DNA of 40,689 nucleotides, from contig CAZJGS010000007.1 of NCBI GenBank assembly GCA_964545735.1, positions 1 through 40,689 of the forward strand, written 5' to 3'. A program made the position numbers and the translations under genes. This DNA is from Pleomorphochaeta sp964545735 (lineage in GTDB: Bacteria; Spirochaetota; Spirochaetia; Sphaerochaetales; Sphaerochaetaceae). Every line of letters starts with the position of its first letter. The stretch's first letter is position 1. Shown piece by piece: positions 7,587 to 16,225 of the stretch. Under the pieces are notes generated by a model. That model searched no databases, was not told the DNA's origin, and was given only the letters and a program-made list of their open reading frames with translations.

Positions 7587-7868
7587 ATGCCAAGATTTAA
7601 TGGAACAGGCCCAGAGGGCCGTGGAAGTAGAACAGGAAGAGGCGCAGGCCTATGTAAACCTGCAGTAGTTAATAATAATACTGCTAAAGAGACAGTAGTT
7701 GAAACCTCTAATGAACCAATTACTAATTTAGACAATAATTTTAGAGGTCCAAATTTTAATCGCTCAATGGGTAATTTTAATAGAGGACAAGGACGTGGTT
7801 TAAATGTAGGAAGAGGAAGAGGCTGTGGTTTTAATGGTAGAGGAAATAGAGGTAATTTTAACAATTAA
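7587..7868 (+). CDS. Small Gly/Arg/Asn-rich DUF5320-type protein
   Basis: The product has 93 aa. The N-terminus MPRFNGTGPEGRGSRTGRGAG matches the hallmark of DUF5320 proteins (M-P-x-x-D/N-G-T-G-P, then TGRGAG-x-C). The rest is low-complexity RG and FN repeats such as NFNRGQGRG and GRGRGCGFNGRGNRG, with two cysteines. These small proteins are commonly encoded beside DUF134 regulators and Mrp/NifX-type iron-cluster or molybdenum-cofactor proteins, so a link to metal or cluster handling is plausible. Their activity is unknown. GGAGA lies 7 nt before the ATG. A strong hairpin separates it from the DUF134 gene. Confidence 0.75.
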   Translation: MPRFNGTGPEGRGSRTGRGAGLCKPAVVNNNTAKETVVETSNEPITNLDNNFRGPNFNRSMGNFNRGQGRGLNVGRGRGCGFNGRGNRGNFNN

Positions 7869-7889
7869 CTTATTTTTTGTTCTATACTC

Positions 7890-7916
7890 GGGGAGAAAGC
7901 TATAAGTTTTCTCCCC
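7890..7916 (+). terminator. Strong hairpin between the DUF5320 and DUF134 genes (weak terminator or processing element)
   Basis: A perfect 9-bp stem, GGGGAGAAA (7890-7898) with TTTCTCCCC (7908-7916), has a 9-nt loop. The following bases, TCATATTTATTT, are only moderately T-rich, so partial termination or mRNA stabilisation of the upstream gene is likely. Confidence 0.65.
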
Positions 7917-7973
7917 TCATATTTATTTAGATAGCCTCTTGTGCTATTATTCATTTTATTATTAGGAGGTCCT

Positions 7974-8387
7974 ATGCCAAGAAATAAAAAATTTAGAAGA
8001 ATTGGATATTTAAGCACTATTAAACATTTTGCTCCTATAAAAAGAAATAATATAATGAATAACAGTAGTGATGATATTATTTTAAATAATGAGGAATTTG
8101 AGACAATAAGATTGATTGATTATAAGGGTTATACTCAAGTTGAATGTAGCAAATCAATGAATATTGCAAGGACTACAGTTCAACAACTTTATACAGATGC
8201 TAGATACAAACTCTCCTTATTATTATTAGAGGGTAGACATTTATTCATTGAAGGTGGAGTTGTACAATTAGTTGATGATGAGTCCTTAGAAAAAGAGATT
8301 GGAATTGGTGAAAATGAAGTTTTTAGAATGCGACAAAGAAGAAATAGGGGAAGACAATTTAGAAATAATAATGAGGATAGATTTTAA
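7974..8387 (+). CDS. DUF134 family helix-turn-helix protein
   Basis: The product has 137 aa from the ATG at 7974, chosen because AGGAGG lies 4-5 nt upstream and DUF134 proteins begin MPR. The family core is clear: LNNEEFETIRLIDYKGYTQVEC, then the sigma-4-like helix-turn-helix MNIARTTVQQLYTDARYKLSLLLLEG and the IEGG turn. It is expected to bind DNA, probably as a regulator of its own operon; the dyad array at 7428-7498 is the obvious candidate target. The cysteine cluster seen near the N-terminus of many DUF134 proteins is not obvious (RRIGYLSTIKHF where others have several Cys). The C-terminus is basic and Asn-rich. Confidence 0.8.
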   Translation: MPRNKKFRRIGYLSTIKHFAPIKRNNIMNNSSDDIILNNEEFETIRLIDYKGYTQVECSKSMNIARTTVQQLYTDARYKLSLLLLEGRHLFIEGGVVQLVDDESLEKEIGIGENEVFRMRQRRNRGRQFRNNNEDRF

Positions 8388-8491
8388 GCGGTATTATCTG
8401 TTTTTATTAATTAATTATATTGTACTATTTTACTTTATTAATTTTTTAGATTATATTGTTAAGGATATTAAATTTAGGAGTTACTAAAATA

Positions 8492-9067
8492 ATGAGTGAA
8501 GAAAAAAAAGAAGCAAAAACTCAAGATCCTCAAATGACTGAACGCTTGTTAAAAACCCGTAGTATTATGCTAAGTGGTGAAATAAATAAAGAAAGTGCTG
8601 AAAAGATAATTTCACAACTGCTTGTATTAGAAGCCGAAGATAGTGAAAAGGATATAACAATCTATATTAATAGTCCTGGTGGGGATGTAGATGCAGGTTA
8701 TGCTATCTATGATATGGTAAGATTTATAAGCCCAAAAGTAATTATGGTTGGAACTGGTTTAGTTGCCTCTGCAGCTTCTCTTGTCCTATTAGCAGTGCCA
8801 TCGGACAGAAGAGTTGGTCTACCAAATTCAACATACCTTATTCACCAACCTATGAGTGGAATGAAAGGTTTTGCTACTGCAATTGAAATTTATTCAAAAC
8901 AAATTGATAGATTGAGATATAAACTTGATAAAGTTATTGCTGATGCAACAAACAAAAGTGTTGAAGAAGTTAAAAAAGATACTGAAAGAGACCATTGGTT
9001 ATTTAGCGATGAGGCTAAAAAATATGGCTTGATTAGTAGAATTATAGAAAAAAGATCTGATTTATAA
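8492..9067 (+). CDS. clpP: ATP-dependent Clp protease proteolytic subunit
   Basis: The product has 191 aa. The serine protease triad is visible with family spacing: S93 in GLVASAAS, H118 in YLIHQP and D167 in KDTERDHW. The glycine-rich strand INSPGGDVDAGYAIYDMV is also present. It should form the tetradecameric ClpP chamber fed by a Clp/AAA+ ATPase. The ATG at 8492 follows AGGAG; the longer in-frame reading has no ribosome site. No clpX or tig is adjacent, and the loop LVLLAVPSDRRVGLPNS departs from the common LLAAGxKGKRxxLPNS, so this may be a second, ClpP2-type paralogue. An N-terminal hydrophilic extension of about 18 residues is present. Confidence 0.9.
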   Translation: MSEEKKEAKTQDPQMTERLLKTRSIMLSGEINKESAEKIISQLLVLEAEDSEKDITIYINSPGGDVDAGYAIYDMVRFISPKVIMVGTGLVASAASLVLLAVPSDRRVGLPNSTYLIHQPMSGMKGFATAIEIYSKQIDRLRYKLDKVIADATNKSVEEVKKDTERDHWLFSDEAKKYGLISRIIEKRSDL

Positions 9068-9133
9068 TCACTCTTTAAACTATTAATTAAATGCAATCCA
9101 ATAAAAGTTCTAATATTTAAATTAGAGGTTATT

Positions 9134-10123
9134 ATGGTTGCATTTTTTTTATTGTCATTGTGCCTAACTGTATTAGGATGTCAGCAACCACAAGTTGAAG
9201 AGTATTCAATAAAAATTGTTAATTGGAATGTTCAAAACTTGATGGATATTAATGTTGATGGAAGTGAATATACTGACTTTTCTTTATATGAATATGGAGA
9301 GGAGTCGTATCATAGAAGATTAAAGAAAGTATGTGATGTTATTGATGATTTAAATGGAGATATTGTTGTTTTAGAAGAGGTTGAAAATTCTAACGTATTA
9401 AAAGATATGGTGGAAATGTATTTATCTAGGAAGGGATATATATATTATGGAGCTATTAAGGATGATAATAGTGCTATAGCTATAGGCTTTATTTCTAAAA
9501 TAGAGCCTAAAAATATTAGAGTCCATAGTGTAGAAAAAGCAAGAAGTGTCCTTGCTTTAGATTTTGAATTTCAAGATGAATCAATTAGAATTTTAGCTTG
9601 CCATGCAAAAAGTCAGAGAGAAGGCTTTGAAGCAACTGAAGAGAAAAGAATTAACTTAAGCAAAACTTTAAAAAGAATTATAAAGGAAAGTTCAGATTTT
9701 AATATTGTTTGTCTTGGTGACTTTAATGAAGATCCCACCAAATTAAATAATATCCAAACAGCTTTATACGATGTTGAAAAAGAAAATGCATTTTTCTATA
9801 GGGATAAGGGATCCTTATTAGTTTCAGGCTCTCAATACAGTCTTTTTCAAGATATTTTATATTCTCCGCAACTGGATTACAGTATTCGGAAATTTAAAAA
9901 AGGAACTTATGTTTATAAAGATAAGTGGTATAATTTTGATCTGATTTTGTTAAATAGCGATTGCTTTGATTTTATAGGTTTGGATTTTGGAGATTTTAAT
10001 ATTTATGCTCCTCAAAAAATCAGTACTTCTAGTGGAGTCCCTTATTCCTGGAATATAAAGAGTTTAAGCGGGGTAAGTGATCATTTCCCGATTTATGTTA
10101 CATTAAAATATCTAAAAAAATAG
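9134..10123 (+). CDS. Lipoprotein of the endonuclease/exonuclease/phosphatase (DNase I-like) superfamily
   Basis: The product has 329 aa. The N-terminus is a lipoprotein signal peptide ending LTVLGC, so the mature protein is anchored by Cys16. Motifs of the EEP fold follow: KIVNWNVQN, DIVVLEEVEN (metal-binding Glu), CHAKS, LGDFNEDP (the GDFN active-site block) and the terminal SDHFPI (Asp-His). The arrangement suggests a metal-dependent phosphodiesterase acting outside the cytoplasm on nucleic acid or phospho-lipid/inositol substrates. GAGGT precedes the ATG. It ends in a terminator shared with the convergent rex gene. Confidence 0.85.
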   Translation: MVAFFLLSLCLTVLGCQQPQVEEYSIKIVNWNVQNLMDINVDGSEYTDFSLYEYGEESYHRRLKKVCDVIDDLNGDIVVLEEVENSNVLKDMVEMYLSRKGYIYYGAIKDDNSAIAIGFISKIEPKNIRVHSVEKARSVLALDFEFQDESIRILACHAKSQREGFEATEEKRINLSKTLKRIIKESSDFNIVCLGDFNEDPTKLNNIQTALYDVEKENAFFYRDKGSLLVSGSQYSLFQDILYSPQLDYSIRKFKKGTYVYKDKWYNFDLILLNSDCFDFIGLDFGDFNIYAPQKISTSSGVPYSWNIKSLSGVSDHFPIYVTLKYLKK

Positions 10124-10145
10124 GAGGCTAAGCCTCCTGTTTTTA
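10122..10145 (+). terminator. Bidirectional terminator between the EEP lipoprotein gene and rex
   Basis: AGGAGGC (10122-10128) pairs with GCCTCCT (10132-10138) across a TAA loop, followed by GTTTTTATTTA. Read leftwards, the flank is TATTTTTTTAG. The stem begins inside the TAG stop codon of the upstream gene. Confidence 0.9.
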
Positions 10146-10808
10146 TTTAATAGTTTTGGGTGCAGCTTTAGGTTTTATAACTTTTGGGAATTTTAGTTCA
10201 TAAAAAATCTTTTCAAGTGATAAACTTAAATTTATATTTTCAACAACACTCATGGATTCATCTTTTAGTAAAATAGGTTTTAAAGTTACAGGTGAAAAAT
10301 TTAATACACCCTTTACTCCAACTTTTAGTAATTTATGATAAACATCAGCTGCTGCAATTTCAGGAACAGAAATTATTCCCACCTTTACATCAAGAGCATC
10401 AACTACTTCATCTAATCTAGATAATGGATATATTGAAATTGGTTGAGAGGAATCACTGTATACTTGAGGATCACTATCAAAGCCTGCGACAACTTTAATA
10501 CCATCAGGTTCAAATCCATTATAGTGCATTAGGGCAAGACCAATTCTACCACATCCTATTATAATTGCATTTTGTGGGTCCCCCTTTCCTAATATTTGTG
10601 AAAGGGAAGCTGTTAGATCAATAATCTCATAACCACCTCTTTTTTGCCCATGTATTGATAATTGAGAAAAATCTTTTCTAACTACAGCTGCAGAAACACC
10701 TGCCGCATCTGCTAGATTATGTGCAAAAACTTTTTCTAACCCTATGGAACGTAGTCTATTAAGTGCTCGAAAGTATCTTGTAATACGTGTTAGTTGATCA
10801 TTATTCAT
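10143..10808 (-). CDS. rex: Redox-sensing transcriptional repressor Rex
   Basis: Rex senses the NADH/NAD+ ratio and represses fermentation and hydrogen genes when NADH is low. The product has 221 aa. The N-terminal winged helix shows LADAAGVSAAVVRKDFSQL and the RGGYEI wing. The Rossmann domain starts with NAIIIGCGRIGLALM, and GFDSDP and the C-terminal domain-swap helix (LSLEKIFYELKF) follow. The ribosome site is AGGAG before the ATG at 10806-10808. It is divergent from the hydrogenase operon across about 200 bp, a context that fits direct control of hyd genes. I found no good match to the canonical Rex operator in that gap; only a degenerate dyad GTTAATGTGAAC lies just upstream of rex. Confidence 0.95.
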   Translation of the reverse strand: MNNDQLTRITRYFRALNRLRSIGLEKVFAHNLADAAGVSAAVVRKDFSQLSIHGQKRGGYEIIDLTASLSQILGKGDPQNAIIIGCGRIGLALMHYNGFEPDGIKVVAGFDSDPQVYSDSSQPISIYPLSRLDEVVDALDVKVGIISVPEIAAADVYHKLLKVGVKGVLNFSPVTLKPILLKDESMSVVENINLSLSLEKIFYELKFPKVIKPKAAPKTIK

Positions 10809-11010
10809 TTATAACTCCTGTTAATGTGAACCATGGTATATTATTTGGCATTATTAGTCAATATTTGTTTTTACAATTAAATATTTTATCAGTTAATATT
10901 TCGTTGCATGGGATATATATATTGAATAAGGCATTCGAAGTATGTTAAAGTATTTTAGAATCAAGAAGTTGGTTAAAAGTAAATAAAGGGTAAAATTTTT
11001 AGGAGGGTAC

Positions 11011-11481
11011 ATGTCAGAGGATAAAATAAAATTCTCGCCAGATTTGATAAAATTTATTAACGAATGGCGTCATAAACCAGGTAATCTCATCATGGTGCTG
11101 CACAGAGTTCAAAGTGAATTTAGCTATGTTTCTGTAGAAGCAGCCGTAGAAGTTTCAAAAATGCTAGATATTCCATTTGCAAAAGTTTGGGGTGTTTTAA
11201 CATTCTATCATTTCTTTAAGTTAGAAAAACCAGGTGAGTTTAACATTCAAGTTTGTATGGGTACTGCATGCTATCTCAAAGGTGCAGAAGCTATTATTGA
11301 AGAAGTTTACAGTGTTCTTGGTATAGAAGTTGGCGGTATCACTGATAACGGCAAGTTCTCTTTAGAATCAGTTCGTTGTATTGGTTGTTGTGGTTTGGCT
11401 CCAGTTATGACTGTTGGTGGTGAAGTGTTTGGTAAGGTTACTAAGAATCAAATTCCTGGTATCTTAAAGAAATTTGCTTAA
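11011..11481 (+). CDS. hydC: NADH-linked [FeFe]-hydrogenase subunit, NuoE-like [2Fe-2S] protein
   Basis: The product has 156 aa with the fold of NuoE/HydC. A helical N-terminal domain is followed by a thioredoxin-like domain holding one [2Fe-2S] cluster by C82 and C87 (VCMGTACYLKG) and C123 and C127 (CIGCCG). In trimeric HydABC enzymes this subunit passes electrons between the flavin subunit and the hydrogenase. It opens a five-gene cluster and has a strong AGGAGGG ribosome site. The first gap is 11 bp. Confidence 0.9.
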   Translation: MSEDKIKFSPDLIKFINEWRHKPGNLIMVLHRVQSEFSYVSVEAAVEVSKMLDIPFAKVWGVLTFYHFFKLEKPGEFNIQVCMGTACYLKGAEAIIEEVYSVLGIEVGGITDNGKFSLESVRCIGCCGLAPVMTVGGEVFGKVTKNQIPGILKKFA

Positions 11482-11492
11482 AAGTATAATAT

Positions 11493-12074
11493 ATGCATCG
11501 TTACATTAGTGATTTCATTTTAGATATAACACAAAATTCATTTGAAGCTAACAGTACAAAAGTCGAATTGTACTTTTGTGAGAATGAAAGATATCTAAAC
11601 CTCATTATAAAAGATAATGGCAGTGGGATGACTAGTGATGTGTTGAAAAAAGTGTTAGATCCTTATTATACAGATGGGATTAAACATAAAAAAAGAAAAG
11701 TTGGATTAGGACTACCCTTTTTAGTACAAAGTGTACATGAAAGTGGTGGAAGTTTTGAGATTAGTTCAAAGCCTAACGAAGGAACCTTGGTTAAATGTTC
11801 TTTTGATTTATGTAATATTGATACACCTCCTATTGGAGATATCTGTACTACTTTTTTAGTTCTTTATTGCGATCCAAAGGCAAAAGAGTTGATAATTAAA
11901 AGAGAAATAAAAACTTCTAAAGGTCGTGGGTATTATGAATATTCAAAAAGTGAATTACTTGATATTTTAGGTGATTTTTCAACTGTTTCATCTTTATGTT
12001 TACTGAGAGACTTTTTAAAGAGTCAAGAAGAAGATCTCATTCAATATAATATTGATAGAACTATTATTTTTTAA
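11493..12074 (+). CDS. Stand-alone HATPase_c (histidine-kinase-like ATPase) protein in the hydrogenase operon
   Basis: The product is 193 aa containing a GHKL ATP-binding domain and no phosphoacceptor domain: N-box DITQNSFEANS at residues 11-21, G1 IIKDNGSGMT and G2 KVGLGLPFLVQS. The C-terminal half (from about residue 110) matches nothing I know. Proteins like this recur in hyd operons of anaerobes with unknown role. Resemblance to anti-sigma-type kinases suggests phosphorylating a partner, but that is inference. No Shine-Dalgarno is visible before the ATG at 11493, which lies 11 nt after the hydC stop, so expression may be low or coupled. Its end lies about 22 nt before the next gene. Confidence 0.8.
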   Translation: MHRYISDFILDITQNSFEANSTKVELYFCENERYLNLIIKDNGSGMTSDVLKKVLDPYYTDGIKHKKRKVGLGLPFLVQSVHESGGSFEISSKPNEGTLVKCSFDLCNIDTPPIGDICTTFLVLYCDPKAKELIIKREIKTSKGRGYYEYSKSELLDILGDFSTVSSLCLLRDFLKSQEEDLIQYNIDRTIIF

Positions 12075-12096
12075 ACAAGTAAAATGGAGAAGTATA

Positions 12097-12501
12097 ATGG
12101 CAAAAATGACATTAGAAGAACTTAGAAATCTAAGATCTTTAAAACAAAGTTCATTACAAAAAAGAAGTATTGAAGGCAAAGAAGGTCAAATCGTTATTGG
12201 AATGGGTACTTGTGGAATTGCAGCTGGAGCTAAAACAGTTTTAGATGCTTTTCTTTCCGAATTGGATGCACAAGGAATTACAAACATTTCAGTTACACAA
12301 ACCGGTTGTATGGGCCTTTGCTATGTTGAACCAACTATTGAAGTTATCGTTCCTAACATGCCTGATACAATTTACGGAAAGGTTGATGCGAAAGTAGTAA
12401 AACTAATTGTAAAAGAACATCTTATTAATCATAAATTGATAAATGATCATTTATTCGATAGACCTTCAGCAGATATTTACGCTAAGGATGGAGATAAATA
12501 A
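12097..12501 (+). CDS. (2Fe-2S) thioredoxin-like ferredoxin protein of the hydrogenase operon
   Basis: The product has 134 aa from the ATG at 12097, with GGAGA 7 nt upstream; an upstream in-frame ATG overlaps the HATPase gene and has no ribosome site. A helical N-terminus (about 35 residues) precedes a thioredoxin-like [2Fe-2S] domain with the pattern MGTCGIAAGA and TGCMGLCYVEP. It resembles the N-terminal domain of HydB and is standard in NAD(P)H-linked hydrogenase clusters, probably as an extra electron-transfer module. Its stop and the hydB start overlap as TAATG, indicating translational coupling. Confidence 0.85.
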   Translation: MAKMTLEELRNLRSLKQSSLQKRSIEGKEGQIVIGMGTCGIAAGAKTVLDAFLSELDAQGITNISVTQTGCMGLCYVEPTIEVIVPNMPDTIYGKVDAKVVKLIVKEHLINHKLINDHLFDRPSADIYAKDGDK

Positions 12502-14288
12502 TGGCTTTCAGAAACTATATTTTAGTTTGTGGTGGTACAGGATGTGAATCTAGCCACGCAGACGATATTTACAAAAACCTTATTGCTGAATGTGAAGCAC
12601 AAGGTGTAAAAGACGAGGTCCAGATTGTTAAAACAGGTTGTTTTGGTTTCTGTGAACAGGGTCCAATTGTAAAAATTCTTCCAGAGGATTCTTTTTACGT
12701 TCAAGTAAAACCAGAAGATGCTAAAGAATTAATTAGTGAACACGTTATAAAAGGACGTGAAGTAACTAGACTATTGTACGATAAAGAAAAGAGTCATAAA
12801 CATGCTCAGGTAGAAGAAATTGATTTCTACCAAAAACAGTTTAGAATTGTATTACGTAACTGTGGATTTATTGATCCAGAAAATATTGATGAGTATATTG
12901 CTCGTGAAGGTTATGTAGGCTTGGAAAAAGCACTTTATGAATTTACTCCAGAGCAAATTATTGAACAAGTAAAAATTTCAGGCTTAAGAGGTCGTGGTGG
13001 AGCAGGTTTCCCTACATGGATGAAATGGAATTTCACTAAAATGTCTGATAATGCAGAGAAATTTGTAGTATGTAATGCTGATGAAGGTGATCCAGGTGCA
13101 TATATGGACCGTTCTACTTTAGAAGGGGATCCCCATTCAATATTAGAGGCAATGACTATTTGTGCTAAAGCAATTGGTGCAACACAAGGTTATATATACA
13201 TTAGAGCAGAATATCCTTTAGCAATTCATCGCTTAGAAGTAGCTATGAAACAAGCTAGAGAATATGGTTTGTTAGGTAAAAACATCTTAGATAGTGGTTT
13301 TGATTTTGATATTGAAATCCGTTTAGGTGCTGGTGCTTTCGTTTGTGGTGAAGAAACTGCTTTACTACAATCAATCGAAGGCTTTAGAGGGATGCCTCAA
13401 CCACGTCCACCATTCCCTGCTGTAAAAGGATTATGGAACAAACCAACTTGTATTAATAATGTTGAAACATGGGCTAATATTCCTGTTATTATGACTAAAG
13501 GTGGTGCATGGTTCCAACAAATTGGTACTTCAGATAGCCATGGTACAAAAGTATTCGCATTAACTGGTAAAATTAAAAACTCAGGTCTTGTTGAAGTTCC
13601 AATGGGAACAACTCTACGAGAAATTGTTTTTGATATCGGTGGCGGTATTGCTAATGGTAAAGAATTTAAAGCAGTTCAAACTGGTGGGCCTTCAGGTGGT
13701 GTTATTACCAAAGAAAATCTTGATACTCCAATTGACTTTGGTGGATTACAAAAGATTGGTTCAATGATGGGATCCGGTGGAATGATTGTTATGGACGAAG
13801 ATGACTGTATCGTTGACGTTGCTAAATTCTATCTTAATTTCACTGTTGATGAATCTTGTGGTAAATGTGCTCCTTGTAGAATCGGTGGTAGATCATTACT
13901 TAATATCTTAGAGAAAATTACTACTGGTAAAGGAACTCAAAAAGATGTTGATAATATTCATCGTATTGCTTTAGCAATGCAAAAAGGTTCTCTTTGTGCA
14001 TTAGGACAAACAGCTCCTAATCCAATTCTTTCAAGTTTAAAGTATTTCCCTGAAGAATATAGAGCTCATATTGAAGATAAGAAATGTCCTGCAGGCAAAT
14101 GTAAGAAATTAATTACTTATACAATTGATGTAGATAAATGTATTGGATGTACAGCATGTGCACGAAAGTGTCCAGTTGATGCAATTTCAGGCGAAAGAAA
14201 ACAAGCTCATATTATTGATCAATCATTATGTATCAAATGTGGTGCCTGTCTTGTAGCTTGTAAGTTCGGCGCAGTAAACGTAAATTAG
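12501..14288 (+). CDS. hydB: [FeFe]-hydrogenase beta subunit, NuoF-like NADH/FMN protein
   Basis: The product has 595 aa. Domains in order: thioredoxin-like [2Fe-2S] domain (C10, C15, C47, C51); FMN/NADH-binding NuoF core with GLRGRGGAGFP (161-171) and GAGAFVCGEETAL; SLBB domain; [4Fe-4S] motif CGKCAPC from residue 453; and a C-terminal 2[4Fe-4S] ferredoxin (CIGCTACARKCP and CIKCGACLVAC). This is the full composition of HydB from trimeric electron-bifurcating or NADH-dependent hydrogenases. It oxidises NADH or reduces NAD+ and exchanges electrons with HydA. It overlaps the preceding gene by one base. Confidence 0.95.
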   Translation: MAFRNYILVCGGTGCESSHADDIYKNLIAECEAQGVKDEVQIVKTGCFGFCEQGPIVKILPEDSFYVQVKPEDAKELISEHVIKGREVTRLLYDKEKSHKHAQVEEIDFYQKQFRIVLRNCGFIDPENIDEYIAREGYVGLEKALYEFTPEQIIEQVKISGLRGRGGAGFPTWMKWNFTKMSDNAEKFVVCNADEGDPGAYMDRSTLEGDPHSILEAMTICAKAIGATQGYIYIRAEYPLAIHRLEVAMKQAREYGLLGKNILDSGFDFDIEIRLGAGAFVCGEETALLQSIEGFRGMPQPRPPFPAVKGLWNKPTCINNVETWANIPVIMTKGGAWFQQIGTSDSHGTKVFALTGKIKNSGLVEVPMGTTLREIVFDIGGGIANGKEFKAVQTGGPSGGVITKENLDTPIDFGGLQKIGSMMGSGGMIVMDEDDCIVDVAKFYLNFTVDESCGKCAPCRIGGRSLLNILEKITTGKGTQKDVDNIHRIALAMQKGSLCALGQTAPNPILSSLKYFPEEYRAHIEDKKCPAGKCKKLITYTIDVDKCIGCTACARKCPVDAISGERKQAHIIDQSLCIKCGACLVACKFGAVNVN

Positions 14289-14311
14289 GCGTCGGGAGGA
14301 TAAAAGAAATA

Positions 14312-16057
14312 ATGGTTAACGTAAAAATAAATGGTATTCCCGTTGAAGTTATAGAGGGAACAACTGTATTACAAGCAGCTAAACAAGTCGGAGTGTATAT
14401 TCCAACATTATGTTATCATCCAGACTTAACACCTTTTGCTTCTTGTGGTATGTGTGTATGTAAACAAGAAAATAATCATAAAATGATTAGAGCTTGTTCT
14501 ACTCCAGTTCATGAAGGCTTGAGTGTAATAACTGATGATCCTGAATTGTTTGAAGTAAGAAAATCTATTTTGGAGATGACTTTAAGTACTCATCCAAACT
14601 CTTGTTTGACTTGTATTAGAAATGGTAATTGTGAATTGCAAACTTTAGCAGCACAATTTGGTATTAGAGAACAACCTTTTGAGCCTAGAGTTTCAGAATT
14701 ACCTGCTGATACCTCTTCACTATCAATAGTTTTAGATCCACATAAATGTATTAAATGTGGTCGTTGTGTTCAAGTTTGTCAAGAATTACAAGGTGTATTC
14801 GCTTTAGAATTTATTGGTCGTGGTGATGGAACTGTAATGTCTCCTGCTGCACAACTAAAACTAAACGATAGCCCATGTGTAAGATGTGGTCAATGTATTG
14901 TTCACTGCCCAGTTGGTGCAATCTATGAAAAGGATGAAACCGCAGACTTAAGAGCAGCAATTGCTGATCCTAATAAAGTTGTAGCAGTTCAAATGGCTCC
15001 ATCTGTTCGTGTTGGTATTAGTGAAGAATTTGATTTACCAGTAGGTACTGTATCTACAGGTAGATTATATGCAGCATTGAGAAAGATTGGTGTTGATGTA
15101 ATATTTGATACTAACTTTGGTGCAGATCTAACAATCTTAGAAGAAGGTAGTGAGTTAGTTAAGAGATTAACAACAAAAGGTAGTGTTCTACCTCAATTCA
15201 CTTCTTGTTGTCCAGGTTGGGTTGATTATTGTGAAAAATTCTATCCTGAATTAAATGATAATTTATCAACTGCTAAGAGTCCTATGATGATGCAAGGTTC
15301 AATCACTAAAACTTATTATGCGGATGCTTCTAAAACAGATCCAGCAAAAATTTATAGTGTTGCTTTGATGCCATGTACAGCTAAAAAATATGAAATCAAG
15401 AGAAATGATACTATGAAATCATCAGGATATGATGATGTTGATTTGGTATTAACTACTCGTGAGATCGCAAGATTATTTAGAGCTAATGGTATTGATTTTG
15501 CAGCTCTTTGTGATGAAGAATGTGATTCTCCAATTGGTGAATATACTGGCGCGGGTACAATTTTCGGTAATACTGGTGGTGTTATGGAAGCAGCTGTAAG
15601 AACAGCGTTCCATTTAGTTACTGGCGATGAACTAGAGAATATTCAAATTGACGCAGTTCGTGGTATGGATGGTGTTCGTAAGGGTGTTGTTGATATGAAC
15701 GGCACTAAAGTTAGAGTTGCGGTTGTTCACGGCTTAGCAAATGTTAAAGATATTTGTGAAGAAGTACTGGCAGCCAAAAAAGCTAATGAACCTGCTCCTT
15801 ATGATTTTATTGAAGTAATGGCTTGCCGTGGTGGTTGTATCGCCGGTGGTGGTCAACCTTATGGTACTGATGATAAAGTTAGAAAAGAAAGAATCGCTGG
15901 TTTATATAATGATGATGAAAATTCGACTTTCCGTAAATCACATGATAATCCTTCAATCAAGAGAATCTATAAAGAATTCCTTGATGAACCTTTATCACAC
16001 AAAGCTCACAGTTTATTACATACAACTTATACAAAGAGAAAATTGTATAATTTATAA
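14312..16057 (+). CDS. hydA: [FeFe]-hydrogenase catalytic subunit
   Basis: The product has 581 aa. The N-terminus carries a [2Fe-2S] domain (CYHPDLTPFASCGMCVC), a His-Cys [4Fe-4S] motif (HPNSCLTCIRNGNC) and two ferredoxin motifs (CIKCGRCVQVC, CVRCGQCIVHC). H-cluster signatures are all intact: TSCCPGW from residue 297, MPCTAKKYE from 353, and EVMACRGGCIAGGGQP from 501. A small-subunit domain ends the protein. With HydB and HydC it should form a soluble A3-type hydrogenase, either H2-evolving with NADH and ferredoxin or the reverse. The maturation genes hydE, hydF and hydG are not in the window. GGGAGGA lies 11 nt before the ATG. A terminator follows. Confidence 0.97.
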   Translation: MVNVKINGIPVEVIEGTTVLQAAKQVGVYIPTLCYHPDLTPFASCGMCVCKQENNHKMIRACSTPVHEGLSVITDDPELFEVRKSILEMTLSTHPNSCLTCIRNGNCELQTLAAQFGIREQPFEPRVSELPADTSSLSIVLDPHKCIKCGRCVQVCQELQGVFALEFIGRGDGTVMSPAAQLKLNDSPCVRCGQCIVHCPVGAIYEKDETADLRAAIADPNKVVAVQMAPSVRVGISEEFDLPVGTVSTGRLYAALRKIGVDVIFDTNFGADLTILEEGSELVKRLTTKGSVLPQFTSCCPGWVDYCEKFYPELNDNLSTAKSPMMMQGSITKTYYADASKTDPAKIYSVALMPCTAKKYEIKRNDTMKSSGYDDVDLVLTTREIARLFRANGIDFAALCDEECDSPIGEYTGAGTIFGNTGGVMEAAVRTAFHLVTGDELENIQIDAVRGMDGVRKGVVDMNGTKVRVAVVHGLANVKDICEEVLAAKKANEPAPYDFIEVMACRGGCIAGGGQPYGTDDKVRKERIAGLYNDDENSTFRKSHDNPSIKRIYKEFLDEPLSHKAHSLLHTTYTKRKLYNL

Positions 16058-16078
16058 AATAAGTATTGAGTTTATATG

Positions 16079-16107
16079 GGGTCAGTTGTTAAAACTGGCC
16101 CTTTTTT
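16079..16107 (+). terminator. Rho-independent terminator of the hydrogenase operon
   Basis: GGGTCAGTT (16079-16087) pairs with AACTGGCCC (16093-16101), with one G-T pair and a 5-nt loop, followed by six T. Confidence 0.9.
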
Positions 16108-16225
16108 AGGTTCTAAAAACAACTCATAGCTTTACGTTTGCAAGGGTAAATGATATTATGACTCATAATTATTTTTTTTCAAAATAATAAAAAATTATTT
16201 TATTTATATATCAAGGGGTATTATA

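Noticed and set aside
7550..7864. Proline/leucine-rich open frame on the minus strand
   Set aside because: It is the exact shadow of the Gly/Arg-rich DUF5320 gene, has no ribosome site and no recognisable domain.
10809..11010. Rex operator in the rex-hyd intergenic region
   Set aside because: Only degenerate dyads (GTTAATGTGAAC, TTGTTTTTACAA) were found; none approaches the TTGTnAA-N-TTnACAA consensus closely enough to annotate.
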